NCBI GenBank assembly: GCA_001931535.1
Contig: CP016211.1
Location: 2,446,501-2,510,500, forward strand
Reading direction: 5' to 3'
From: Minicystis rosea
GTDB lineage: Bacteria > Myxococcota_A > Polyangia > Polyangiales > Polyangiaceae
DNA: 64,000 nt
In this document: positions 9,921 to 17,965 of the stretch, one piece after another
Numbering within the stretch: the stretch's first letter is position 1
How the letters are laid out: each line of letters opens with the position of its first letter
The notes under the pieces: generated by a model
Seen by the model: only the letters and a program-made list of their open reading frames with translations
Told to the model about the DNA's origin: nothing
Database searches by the model: none
Position numbers and translations under genes: made by a program

Positions 9921-10505
9921 GTGCCCCCGTTGCCCCGCTCCTCCTTCGCCGACCGGCTCCTCGCCGAGCTTCCGAGCCTCCTCCGCGCGGCGCGCCGGCT
10001 GACGCGCTCGGAGCAGGACGCGGAGGATCTGGTGCAGGCGACGGTGGTGCGCGCGATCGAGCGTCGCGCCGATCTGCGTGACGAGGATCGCATGCGCGCG
10101 TGGCTGCTCCGCGTCGAGCGATCGGTGCTGCTCAACGCGACGCGCGGCGCGCGGCAACGCCTCGAGGTGATCGAGGGCGGGCGCGGCGCCGAGTCGGTGC
10201 CGGAGCCGCAGGGTGATCTGGAGGCGGAGATCCTCGACCGCAGCTTCGCCGACGAGGTCGAGCAGGCGCTCGCGCGCTTGCCCGAGGAGTGGCGCGAAGC
10301 GCTGCTGCTGCGGGAGGTCGAGGGGCTCTCCTACGAGGAGATCGCCGAGCGGGAAGCGTGCCCCGTGGGCACGGTGCGATCACGGCTCTCGAGGGCGCGG
10401 CTCGCGCTGCTCGAAGGCCTCTCCGAACGACGCGAGGAGACGTCATGGCAGGGTGCAACCGCGATTGGTTCGAGAACATCTCGGCGTGGCACGACGGCGA
10501 GGTGA
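9921..10505 (+). CDS. ECF RNA polymerase sigma factor
   Basis: A 194-residue protein if it starts at GTG 9921. An ATG at 9798 is in frame but would put the candidate ECF promoter inside the gene, and its extra 41 residues look noncoding. Sigma-70 region 2 is seen (RLTRSEQDAEDLVQATVVRAI), as is region 4 (ALLLREVEGLSYEEIAE, then GTVRSRLSRARLALLE). No C-terminal extension domain is present. The 3' end overlaps the next gene, a zinc-finger anti-sigma factor, by 61 bp, the usual coupled sigma/anti-sigma arrangement. The following CcdA-thioredoxin gene suggests a role in thiol or envelope redox stress, which is inference. Confidence 0.88.
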   Translation: MPPLPRSSFADRLLAELPSLLRAARRLTRSEQDAEDLVQATVVRAIERRADLRDEDRMRAWLLRVERSVLLNATRGARQRLEVIEGGRGAESVPEPQGDLEAEILDRSFADEVEQALARLPEEWREALLLREVEGLSYEEIAEREACPVGTVRSRLSRARLALLEGLSERREETSWQGATAIGSRTSRRGTTAR

Positions 10506-11188
10506 CGCCGGAGGACGCGGCGCGGATCGAGGCGCACGTGGCCGACTGCGCGGCCTGCCGGCGCGCGGTGGAGGCTCTGGGCGCCGTACGGCACGCGCTC
10601 GTCGCGAAGGCGCGCACCGAGGTCCCGGCGCGCGTGCGCGAGCGCGCGGAGATCGCCGCGCGGAAGGCGGCGCCGGCGCGTCGATGGCCGTGGGCGATCG
10701 CCGGCGGCCTCGCGGCGACCGCGGCGGCCGCGGCGCTCATCGTCGGGAGCCCGGGCCGAGGCGTGAGCGCGGCGATGGCCGACGAGCTCGTGAGCCATCA
10801 CATGCGCGGCTTCGCGCGCGAGCGACCGTGCGACTTCGAGTCCTCCGATCCGGGCGCCGTCGCCGGGTGGTTGGAAGCGCAGCTCGGCTATGGCGTGACC
10901 GTGCCGGCGCTGCCCGGCGCGCGGCTGCTCGGGGCGCGCCTCTGTCGGATCGAAGGCTCGCGCACGGCGGCGCTCATGTACACGAGCGGAGACAAGCCGC
11001 TCACGATGTTCGTGCCCCCGCCGGAGTCCGGCGCCGCGACGGCCGCGCGCGCGCTCGCGGGCCGCGGGGTAGGGTGCACCAAGGGGCCGCTCGGCAATGC
11101 GATCTGCGCGAGGAGCGCGGAGCAGCCGATGCTGGCCGTGGCCGAAGAGGACGCGTCGGCGCTCGCGCCGACGCTGGGCGGGCGCTGA
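10445..11188 (+). CDS. membrane-bound zinc-finger anti-sigma factor
   Basis: A 247-residue protein starting at ATG 10445, inside the end of the sigma gene. The N-terminal ~50 residues hold the ZAS signature H-x3-C-x2-C (HVADCAACRR), which binds the sigma factor in the cytosol. One membrane helix lies at about residues 80-100 (WPWAIAGGLAATAAAAALIVG). The remaining ~145 residues are extracytoplasmic, with several cysteines in the CxI/GCTK/NAICA contexts that could sense redox state. It is the likely partner of the preceding ECF sigma factor. The sensing role is inferred from topology and neighbours. Confidence 0.85.
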   Translation: MAGCNRDWFENISAWHDGEVTPEDAARIEAHVADCAACRRAVEALGAVRHALVAKARTEVPARVRERAEIAARKAAPARRWPWAIAGGLAATAAAAALIVGSPGRGVSAAMADELVSHHMRGFARERPCDFESSDPGAVAGWLEAQLGYGVTVPALPGARLLGARLCRIEGSRTAALMYTSGDKPLTMFVPPPESGAATAARALAGRGVGCTKGPLGNAICARSAEQPMLAVAEEDASALAPTLGGR

Positions 11189-11209
11189 GTCGCCCATCAC
11201 GAGGGATCC

Positions 11210-12313
11210 ATGACGATCGGTTCGCTGCTGGCGCTCTTCGGCGCAGGTCTCCTGACGTTCGCGTCGCCCTGCGTGCTCCCGATGCTCCCCATCTATCTCT
11301 CGACCCTCGGCGGCGCCGGGGCGATCGGCGCTGCGGACGACGCGGCGACGAAGCGCCGCATGCGCCTCGCCGGCCTCGGCTTCGCGCTCGGCCTCGCGCT
11401 GGTGCTCGTCGCGCTCGGCGCCGGTGCGTCGGCGGTCTCCGCGGGGCTCGCGTCGCACCGGCGTGCGCTCGGCATCGCCGCGGGCACGTTGATGGCGCTC
11501 TTCGGCGCCGCGATGGCCGGCGTGATTCGCCTCCCGTGGCTCGAGCGCGAGGCGCGGCCGCTCCTCTCCCGCGTGCCGGGCGCGGGCGGTTTCTGGGGAG
11601 GCTTGCTCTTCGGCGTCGCCTTCGCGGCCGGGTGGACGCCGTGCGTCGGCCCGGTGCTCGGCGCGGCGCTGACGTACGCAGCCACCGCGGGATCCGATCC
11701 GCTCACCGGCGCGGCCCAGCTCGGCGCCTACGCCGCCGGCCTCGCCGCGCCGCTCGTCGCCGCGGCCTTCGCCGCCCCCGCGGCCGTCGGCCTCGCGCGG
11801 CGCCTGATGCCGGCCACGCCCATCCTCCAGCGCGTGACGGGCGCGCTGCTCGTGGTCGTCGGGATCGCGCTCGCGACAGGCCGCCTGGACATGCTCTCAC
11901 CGGCGCCCGCGGCGATCGCGGCGGCGGACGCGACATGCGACGGAGGCGTCTCGGGCACGTGCGCGGCGCCTTCGGGTGGAGCGGCGCGCGGCGACGTCGA
12001 TCTTCCCGAAGGGAAGCCCCGCCTGATCGAGTTCGAGAGCGCTCACTGCACCGTCTGCAAGCGCATGGCGCCGCTCGTGGAAGAGCTCGAAGCCCGCTGC
12101 ACCAAGGAGGCGGACACCGTCCTGCGGATCCAGGTCGACCATCCGCAGGGCCAGGCCCTCGCGGCCCATTACGGCGTGCGCTTCGTGCCGACGTTCATCG
12201 GCGTCGATGCCGCCGGGCAAGAGGTCGATCGCGCCGTCGGCGAGCTCCCTCGCGAGCACCTCGCGAGCTTGCTCGGCGACGTCCGCGGCGAGGCCTGCCC
12301 CCCGGCGCTTTGA
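11210..12313 (+). CDS. CcdA/DsbD-type thiol-disulfide transporter fused to thioredoxin domain
   Basis: A 367-residue fusion. Residues 1-225 have about six membrane helices with the two conserved CcdA/DsbD cysteines in ASPCVLPM (C21) and GWTPCVGP (C145), which pass electrons across the membrane. After a linker, residues ~265-365 form a thioredoxin fold with the active motif C280-T-V-C283. This resembles DsbD with its beta and gamma parts but without the alpha domain. It lies 21 bp after the anti-sigma gene and is probably in the same operon, which would make it a target or partner of an envelope redox response. Periplasmic acceptor unknown. Confidence 0.87.
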   Translation: MTIGSLLALFGAGLLTFASPCVLPMLPIYLSTLGGAGAIGAADDAATKRRMRLAGLGFALGLALVLVALGAGASAVSAGLASHRRALGIAAGTLMALFGAAMAGVIRLPWLEREARPLLSRVPGAGGFWGGLLFGVAFAAGWTPCVGPVLGAALTYAATAGSDPLTGAAQLGAYAAGLAAPLVAAAFAAPAAVGLARRLMPATPILQRVTGALLVVVGIALATGRLDMLSPAPAAIAAADATCDGGVSGTCAAPSGGAARGDVDLPEGKPRLIEFESAHCTVCKRMAPLVEELEARCTKEADTVLRIQVDHPQGQALAAHYGVRFVPTFIGVDAAGQEVDRAVGELPREHLASLLGDVRGEACPPAL

Positions 12314-12390
12314 TCCACGGGGCGCGGGCACGCGCCTCCGCCGCTTCATCACCAAGCCCAATCACCTGTCGCCTCGATGAGGTACCCGGC

Positions 12391-13986
12391 ATGCGTGCAT
12401 GCGTTTCCACCGTTCTGGCATTCGCACTTTCCGCGTGCGCCGCGCCTCCGCCGGCGGCGCAGCCCCCCGATGTTCCACCGCCCGAGCGCCACGCGACGCT
12501 GCTCTTCTTCTCGGACGCGCACGCCGATCTCGAGCCGCACCCCGAGCTGTTCTGGCGCGACGACGGCTCCACCGAGATCGCCACGGCTGGCGGCTACGCC
12601 CGCCTCGCGTACGTCGTGCGCGGTATTCGCGTCGAGACGGGCGGCCGCGCCGTGCTCATCGACGGCGGTGACACGTTCCAGGGGTCGGCCGCGGCGACGT
12701 GGTCACGCGGCGAGAGCGTCGTCGCCCCGCAGCGCGCGCTGGGCGTCGATCTCGCGATCCCGGGCAACTGGGAGGTCGTCTACGGCGCCGCGCGCATGCG
12801 CGAGCTCGCGCGCGAGACCGGCTATCCATGGCTCGCCGCCAACGTGCTCGACGCCTCGACCGGCCAGCCGATCTTCGCACCGACCGCGGTGCGCGAAATC
12901 GGTGGGATCCGCGTCGGCTTCGTCGGGTTCACCGATCCCGACGTCCCGCAGCGCCAGTCGCCCGTGTTCTCGGAGGGGTTGCGCTTCCTCGGCGCGGAGA
13001 GCATCGCCCCGGCGGTGCGCGCGCTGCGCGAGCGCGAGCACGCGGATCTGATCGTGTTGATCACCCACGTCGGCTTCGCCCGCTCGGTCGCGCTGGCGGA
13101 CGAGATCGCCGGCGTCGATGTCGTCCTCTCGGGCGACACCCACGAGCGATCGACCGAGCCCGTCGTGCGCAATGGCACTTGGGTGGTCGAGCCCGGCGCC
13201 TTCGGCTCGTTCCTCGGGCGGCTCGACGTCCGCCTGACGCCTGGATCCCGGCCGTCCTTCGCGTGGAAGCTCATCGAGCTGCGCGCCGATCGCTACCCCG
13301 AGGACGCCGACGTCGCCGCGCTCGTCGCGCAGAGCCTCGCGCCCTACCGCGCGGACATGGATCGCGTGGTCGGGCACGCGAGCACGCCGCTCGAGCGCTA
13401 CGGCGTGGTCGAGAACACCGTCGACGATCTCCTCGTGCGCGCGTTGAAGGAGCAATCCGGCGCCGACGTCGCCCTTTCGAACGGCTTCCGCTTCGGCCAC
13501 CCCGTCGTCGCCGGCCCGATCACCGAGGCGGACATCGTGCGGCTGTACCCCGTCAACGGCCGGGTCAAGCTCGGCAAGGTGACGGGCGCCCAGCTCCGCG
13601 CCTTCTGGGAGTCGGAGATCGAGCACGTCTTCTCGCACGATCCCAAGAAGCTCTTCGGCGGCTGGCTCCCGCGCGTCGCCGGCATGACCGTCCGGCTCCG
13701 CGCCGAGGCGCCGCCGGGTCGCCACGTGACCGCGATCACGGTCGGCGGCCGGCCCCTCGACGACGAGGCGACGTACACGATGGCGTCCTGCGAGCGGGAA
13801 GGAGACGCGCCCGACACCGTCTGCCGGATGCGTGGGGTGAAGGATCCGAAGCTCCTCGACCTCGACGTGTACGGCGTGCTCCGCGCTCACCTCGCGAAGC
13901 ACAGCCCCGTCGGCGCGGCGCCGCTCGAGACCGTCGTCGCCGAAGATCTCCCGCGCCGGGTGTTCTCGCAGTACCAGCGTCGGTGA
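12391..13986 (+). CDS. SoxB/UshA-family metallophosphoesterase lipoprotein
   Basis: A 531-residue protein. It starts at ATG 12391 with a lipoprotein signal (LSAC, lipid Cys16). The N-terminal metallophosphoesterase half shows FFSDAHADLE, DGGDTFQGS, PGNWEVVYG, ITHVGF and LSGDTHE. The C-terminal half is a 5'-nucleotidase C domain with LYPVNGRVKLGKVTGAQL. The usual GNHE metal-binding motif reads GNWE, as in SoxB-type proteins, where Trp replaces the His. It may be a nucleotidase or a sulfur-compound hydrolase; the sequence does not decide. It ends about 113 bp from the convergent VOC gene with a hairpin between them. Confidence 0.82.
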   Translation: MRACVSTVLAFALSACAAPPPAAQPPDVPPPERHATLLFFSDAHADLEPHPELFWRDDGSTEIATAGGYARLAYVVRGIRVETGGRAVLIDGGDTFQGSAAATWSRGESVVAPQRALGVDLAIPGNWEVVYGAARMRELARETGYPWLAANVLDASTGQPIFAPTAVREIGGIRVGFVGFTDPDVPQRQSPVFSEGLRFLGAESIAPAVRALREREHADLIVLITHVGFARSVALADEIAGVDVVLSGDTHERSTEPVVRNGTWVVEPGAFGSFLGRLDVRLTPGSRPSFAWKLIELRADRYPEDADVAALVAQSLAPYRADMDRVVGHASTPLERYGVVENTVDDLLVRALKEQSGADVALSNGFRFGHPVVAGPITEADIVRLYPVNGRVKLGKVTGAQLRAFWESEIEHVFSHDPKKLFGGWLPRVAGMTVRLRAEAPPGRHVTAITVGGRPLDDEATYTMASCEREGDAPDTVCRMRGVKDPKLLDLDVYGVLRAHLAKHSPVGAAPLETVVAEDLPRRVFSQYQRR

Positions 13987-14053
13987 GGGCCGATTGGGGG
14001 CAGTGTCCCGGCATCGATGCCGATCCGCTCGGCTCGACGAGTACCTCGTCGAG

Positions 14054-14075
14054 GTGCGGCCGGGAGTGGCCGCAC
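14054..14075. terminator. hairpin between convergent genes
   Basis: GTGCGGCC and GGCCGCAC form a perfect 8-bp stem around a 6-base loop. A second small hairpin (ACCTCG/CGAGGT) lies just upstream. It sits between the convergent genes ending at 13986 and 14099. No T-run follows on either strand, so an intrinsic terminator is only suggested. Confidence 0.4.
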
Positions 14076-14098
14076 TTCGACGAGCAGAGCACGGGCGC

Positions 14099-14500
14099 TC
14101 AGACGTTGTTGAAGCTGATCATCCACGTCACGCCGAACTGATCGGCGAGCATCCCGAAGCGACCGAAGAACGCCTGGTGGAGCGGGGCGAGCACCTTGCC
14201 GTTCTCGGCGAGAGCGGCCCAGACGCGGTCCTGCTCCTCGGCGCTCTCGACGCCGATGGCCATGGAGATCGCCCCGCCACACGCGGGCAGGGGCGCTCCC
14301 GGGCCGTCGGTCGCCATGAAGGACACGCCGTCGGACTCGAGCTCGGAGTGGATGACGAGCTGCGCGAGCTCGCCCGCGTTCGGCACGACCTCGCCGAAGC
14401 GGCGGAGGTTCTTCACGCGGCCACGGAACACCTCGGCGTAGAAGCTCATCGCGGCCTCGCACTTCCCGGCGAGGTTCAGGTACGGATGGAGGGTCTTCAT
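14099..14500 (-). CDS. VOC-superfamily (PhnB/3-demethylubiquinone-like) protein
   Basis: A 133-residue single VOC module. It starts at ATG 14500 with an AAGGAAGAG ribosome site upstream. The opening MKTLHPYLNLAGKCEAAMSF is typical of PhnB-like VOC proteins (usually PYL.F.G.C.EA..FY), and it closes with FGRFGMLADQFGVTWMISF, the DPFGxxWxI-like end of this group. Such proteins are often annotated as glyoxalase-like or DinB/PhnB; substrate unknown. No other functional VOC gene is nearby. A second VOC, broken, is at 37.3 kb. Confidence 0.85.
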   Translation of the reverse strand: MKTLHPYLNLAGKCEAAMSFYAEVFRGRVKNLRRFGEVVPNAGELAQLVIHSELESDGVSFMATDGPGAPLPACGGAISMAIGVESAEEQDRVWAALAENGKVLAPLHQAFFGRFGMLADQFGVTWMISFNNV

Positions 14501-14663
14501 CGGCTCTTCCTTACTCGTGAGCGTCCGGCCGCGCGGTCGGGGGCCTCTCTGCGCGGGGACGTCTCTGCTGGTTTCGAGGTATGGACGGCGCGAGGTCGCC
14601 GGACTCATCGGTCGCCGTTTCTTTTTTTTCGAACGGGACCGAGGCTGTGACCCAACACACGGA

Positions 14664-14881
14664 GCTGAGGCCGCCGAGGTCGCGGCGGTGACGGCCTTCG
14701 CGGGGCACGCTTTCGTGCTGCAGAGCCGTTCACCTCGGCCAGGGAGGCCGCCGCGCTCGAGCGTGAGGCCGTTCGCCATGCGGCCACGCTGTCGGGGCAG
14801 GGGTTCTCGCCGGCGAGGAACCTCGTGGACCAGGTGACGGAGCGGTACGCCGGGTCGGCTTCCCGCTTTGTGGATGGATGA
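14664..14881 (+). pseudogene. gene remnant with one frameshift
   Basis: Two adjacent reading segments look coding but lie in different frames. One is about 14664-14721 (AEAAEVAAVTAFAGHAFVLQ) and the other about 14723-14881 (EPFTSAREAAALEREAV..., ending RYAGSASRFVDG and TGA). Joined, they give an Ala/Glu-rich helical C-terminus of about 72 residues with no recognisable start. It may be what is left of a gene between the VOC gene and the IS. No family recognised. Confidence 0.35.
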
Positions 14882-15019
14882 CCCACGTCAAAACGATCTC
14901 TGCCCAGCGCCGCTTCTCCGTCGCCCTCGTCTCGCCCGCGAGCCCGGCTCCACGTGTCGACTCGGAGCGACCCCCGGCGGGCACAACAACCCCGTTTGCT
15001 TCCATTGGCGTGTGTACAT

Positions 15020-15217
15020 ATGGTTTTGCAGCGGTGGTTGCGGGTGACGTTGGCATGCAGGTCCTGCCAGCGTCAGCTCGAGGTGACGACGACCTGCGAC
15101 AACGACAGTCTGGCATTCTCGTTTGCTGATACCCGAGACACCCTCGTTGCGTGACTGAAAGACTGGCTTTCCGGAATCAACATCTTTGACCTGATGTACG
15201 AGGACGACCCATCGTGA
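15020..15217 (+). pseudogene. small ORF with an in-frame TGA
   Basis: From ATG 15020 a 44-residue frame (containing CRSCQRQLEV and FADTRDTLVA) stops at TGA 15152-15154. The same frame continues for 20 more coding-looking codons (LKDWLSGINIFDLMYEDDPS) to a second TGA at 15215. This reads like one short protein broken by a nonsense codon. Family not recognised. The rest of 14882-15481 holds nothing I can support. Confidence 0.3.
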
Positions 15218-15481
15218 TCAGGCAAGGTTGGAGTCAATCCGGTGCAGGCTCATCTCACCTGGGTGTTCGAGCGCCTCGGCACCCATCGTGAGAGGTTCGG
15301 CCTCGCGCTCGAGGCGCTCACCCGGCCGTCTTCGAGGCTGCGCGCGGCCGACGGCCGCAACCCGGCTTCGCGGATCGATCACGCGAGCTGGGCGGCAGTG
15401 TCCGGATCGATGGGTCCGCGAGGACGGGGAGCCGAAGCGCGCTTCATGCCCGTTTCACCGTATTCTCTGCTCCCCAAACAC

Positions 15482-17237
15482 CTAGAGCACCGATCAGTTC
15501 ATTCGCGGCCCCTTTCGGGGATCGACAATCCTCGTGGGTTCGTGATCTTTTGGTCTCCGGCGGCGCCGGGTCGCGCCGCATGGAGCGACACGATGAAGAG
15601 CGCCGTACCCCGCTGGACGCCGAGCATCACGATCAGCAAACGCGAGCAGATGTTGCTCAAGCGACTGGAGAAGAATCGGCGCCTGTTCGCCATGCTCCGT
15701 CTGCATCGGGTCGACCTGTTCGACGACGACTTCCAGGATGAGCTCGCGACGATGTATCGCGACAGCGGTGAAGGCAAAGTGCCGGTTGCGCCGGCGCTCT
15801 TGGCGATGGTCCTGTTGCTCCAAGCGTATACGGGCGTCTCCGACGCCGATGCCGTGGAGATGACGGTCGTGGACGCGCGCTGGCAGATGGTGCTGGACGT
15901 GCTCGGCGCAGAGGAACCCGCCTTCTCCCAAGGCGCGCTGCCTGCGTTTCGTGAGCGGCTGATCCGAAGCGACATGGATCGACGTCTGCTCGAACGAACC
16001 GTCGAGCTCGCGAAGAAGACCGCGATCTTCGATTGGAAGAAGCTGCCCAAGACCTTGCGGCTCGCGGTGGACTCTCGTCCTCTCGAAGGCGCGGGGCGCG
16101 TCGAGGACACGATCAACCTGCTCGGGCACGCGACGCTCAAGCTGCTTCGTGCCGCGGCGGCCCGGCTCTCGATGCCTGCCGAGGACATCGCCAAAAGCGC
16201 CAAGGCCCCGGTGTTCTTGCACGACAGCATCAAGAAGGGGCTCGATATCGACTGGGCAGATCCCGAGCAGAAGGCCGGCGCCGTCACCGCGCTCGTCGCG
16301 CAGATCGACGCGCTCGCGGCATGGATCCGCGCGCACGCGGGGGATGCCGTCGAGGAGCCCCCGCTCAAGGAGTTGTTCGCGCTCATCGCGCAACTCCGCA
16401 ATCAGGACCTGGAGCCCGATCCTTCCGGTGGCGGACCTCGTGTCCGCAAGGGCGTCGCGGAAGATCGCCGCGTGTCGATCGGGGACGCGGACATGCGACA
16501 CGGCCGCAAGAGCAAGTCCAAGCGGTTCAACGGCTTCAAACAGCACCTGGCCTGCGACCTCGATACGCACCTGATCCTGGCGTGCGCCACGCTGCCCGCG
16601 AACCGCCCTGAAGCGGACGCCGCGCCCGACTTGAGCCGCGATCTGGCGCGCTACCCGGAGCGAAATACGATCGGCGCGCTGTACATCGACCGCGGCTACG
16701 TCGGAAGCTCGCTCGTCGAAGAGACGCTCGCCTGCCGCGGTGAGGTGCTTTGCCGACCGTGGACGTCAAGCAACGGCGCTCGGCTCGACAAGCGCTCGTT
16801 CCCCATCGATCTCCGCTCGCGCACGATCACCTGTCCAGCCGGGCAAACCAGGAAGTTTCGGCTCGGTCAGGTCGTCTCCTTCGCCCCCGCCATCTGCGGG
16901 CCTTGTCCGCTCCGCGCCCCATGCACCAACGCGCGCGAAGGCGCCGCCCGTACAATCCACATTGCCAAGGACGAGCCGTTGCAAAAGCGCCTCCGCACGT
17001 TGGCCGCGACGAGCTCCGGGCGCGCCAGGCTAAGAGAGCGCGTCACGGTCGAGCATCGTTTGGCCCACCTGTCGAACAAGCAGGGACGCCGGGCACGCTA
17101 CGTCGGGACCAGGAAGAATCTGCTGGATCTGCGCCGCTACGCCGCCCTGCTCAACCTGGAGACGATTCAACAGCACGAGGCGGCCCGGCTCGCCGAAGCC
17201 GCATAGATGGCTTCAAACGAACTGTTCGATGCTCTAG
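15482..17237 (+). mobile_element. complete IS (IS1182/IS5-like) with inverted ends and CTAG flanks
   Basis: Left end 15482-15505 and right end 17214-17237 are inverted copies matching at 20 of 24 positions (ctagagcaccgatcagttca on the left against ctagagcatcgaacagttcg from the right). Both outermost 4 bp are the palindrome CTAG. The element could therefore be 15486-17233 with a CTAG target duplication, as seen for some IS5-group insertions. No longer direct repeat flanks it. One transposase fills it and the frame is intact, so it may be active. It lies between gene remnants and a small lipoprotein gene. Confidence 0.8.
15593..17206 (+). CDS. transposase (IS1182-type, DUF772 plus DDE domain)
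   Basis: A 537-residue transposase starting at ATG 15593. The N-terminal DUF772-like region (VPVAPALLAMVLLLQAYTGV) has the helical fold of IS1182/IS5 relatives. The DDE catalytic core follows: LRLAVDSRPLEGAG for the first Asp, ALYIDRGYVGSSL for the second, and an E in the C-terminal TVEHRLAHL block. A Cys-rich insert (CGPCPLRAPC) is typical of IS1182-family enzymes. Length is normal for the family and no frame break is seen. The frame stays open upstream to 15242, but that part lies partly outside the inverted repeat and is not included. Confidence 0.88.
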   Translation: MKSAVPRWTPSITISKREQMLLKRLEKNRRLFAMLRLHRVDLFDDDFQDELATMYRDSGEGKVPVAPALLAMVLLLQAYTGVSDADAVEMTVVDARWQMVLDVLGAEEPAFSQGALPAFRERLIRSDMDRRLLERTVELAKKTAIFDWKKLPKTLRLAVDSRPLEGAGRVEDTINLLGHATLKLLRAAAARLSMPAEDIAKSAKAPVFLHDSIKKGLDIDWADPEQKAGAVTALVAQIDALAAWIRAHAGDAVEEPPLKELFALIAQLRNQDLEPDPSGGGPRVRKGVAEDRRVSIGDADMRHGRKSKSKRFNGFKQHLACDLDTHLILACATLPANRPEADAAPDLSRDLARYPERNTIGALYIDRGYVGSSLVEETLACRGEVLCRPWTSSNGARLDKRSFPIDLRSRTITCPAGQTRKFRLGQVVSFAPAICGPCPLRAPCTNAREGAARTIHIAKDEPLQKRLRTLAATSSGRARLRERVTVEHRLAHLSNKQGRRARYVGTRKNLLDLRRYAALLNLETIQQHEAARLAEAA

Positions 17238-17270
17238 AAGGTCAACACCTGCGGTGTTAGGGTCCGGGCC

Positions 17271-17684
17271 ATGCGATTGAAGCCCTTGGGCGTGATGAAG
17301 CACATCTACGCGGTGGCCATGATGGCAGCCCTGTTTGGTTGCGGAGGAGCCGGGACCTCCGGCGGCGAGGGCGGCGCCCTGGGAACGGGCTCTTCGAACG
17401 GGTCGACATCCGGCGGTTCGACGACATCGACGACGGGCGGTTCGACGACATCGACGTCGGGCGGTGCGGGCGCCTGCCTCCCGTGCTCGAACCACTACGA
17501 CTGCGGTTCGATCGAGATCGGCTTCGTGAGCGGTCCATCGGGGAGCTGCGTCACCGCGGGGGCTTACTACCAGTGCGACGGGGCCATCGTCGATGGCAAC
17601 GGGAACACGATCGGCAACTGGACGCTCAATGGCAGCTCGCTGACGCTCTGCACGTCCGATTGCCTGCATTGCACCCAGAATTGA
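17271..17684 (+). CDS. small cysteine-rich lipoprotein
   Basis: A 137-residue protein with a lipoprotein signal (AALFGC). A low-complexity Gly/Ser/Thr linker follows, encoded by two near-identical 24-bp repeats at about 17415-17462. The C-terminal domain of ~70 residues holds eight cysteines (CLPCSNHYDCG..., CTSDCLHC). This linker-after-lipid-Cys style is common in Polyangiales surface proteins. ATG 17271 has an AGGG ribosome site; ATG 17295 is an alternative and gives a more typical signal peptide length. Function unknown, surface or periplasmic. It lies 33 bp from the IS right end, so the IS may affect its promoter. Confidence 0.7.
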   Translation: MRLKPLGVMKHIYAVAMMAALFGCGGAGTSGGEGGALGTGSSNGSTSGGSTTSTTGGSTTSTSGGAGACLPCSNHYDCGSIEIGFVSGPSGSCVTAGAYYQCDGAIVDGNGNTIGNWTLNGSSLTLCTSDCLHCTQN

Positions 17685-17855
17685 GAGTGCCTATCAGAAG
17701 CCTTCATTCTACGCGAGCTCTCCGAAGTCGGTGATGGCCTCGACGAGCCGTTTGCGTCTGAGTGCTTCGGGTCCGTCTCCGCGGCCCGAGAACATGCTCT
17801 CAGCAAATGGGGAACCCCACTTGCCTCCTGGCGGCTCTCATGAGCGCATGCGATC

Positions 17856-17950
17856 ACCCAACTCACGCACTGAGGCGGACCACACCTGGAGGGTGCGTTC
17901 ACGCGAACGCCGGCTGCGTACCTCAGCGCATGGCTGGTATCGGGCTCGGA
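17856..17950. repeat. attC-like dispersed repeat, copy 1 (type A)
   Basis: It begins ACCCAAC and matches the type A element seen again at 20030, 21378, 27692, 28727 and 37196. It has CTGAGGCGGACC, a GCGTTC/GAACGC mini-hairpin, then a TCAGCGCATG arm that pairs with CACGC-CTGA near the start, and it ends near GGTATCGGGC. It lies downstream of the minus-strand gene ending at 17966. The end box is degenerate compared with GTTGGGC. Confidence 0.45.
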
Positions 17951-17965
17951 GCAGCGCCCGCCGGC

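Noticed and set aside
15152..15154. TGA as selenocysteine codon
   Set aside because: No SECIS-like hairpin was evident after it and the protein is unknown. A nonsense change in a decaying gene is simpler.
17240..17262. AACACC/GGTGTT hairpin as attC
   Set aside because: Stem of 6 bp only, with GTTAGGG on one side but no RYYYAAC partner at a proper distance. It lies just outside the IS end.
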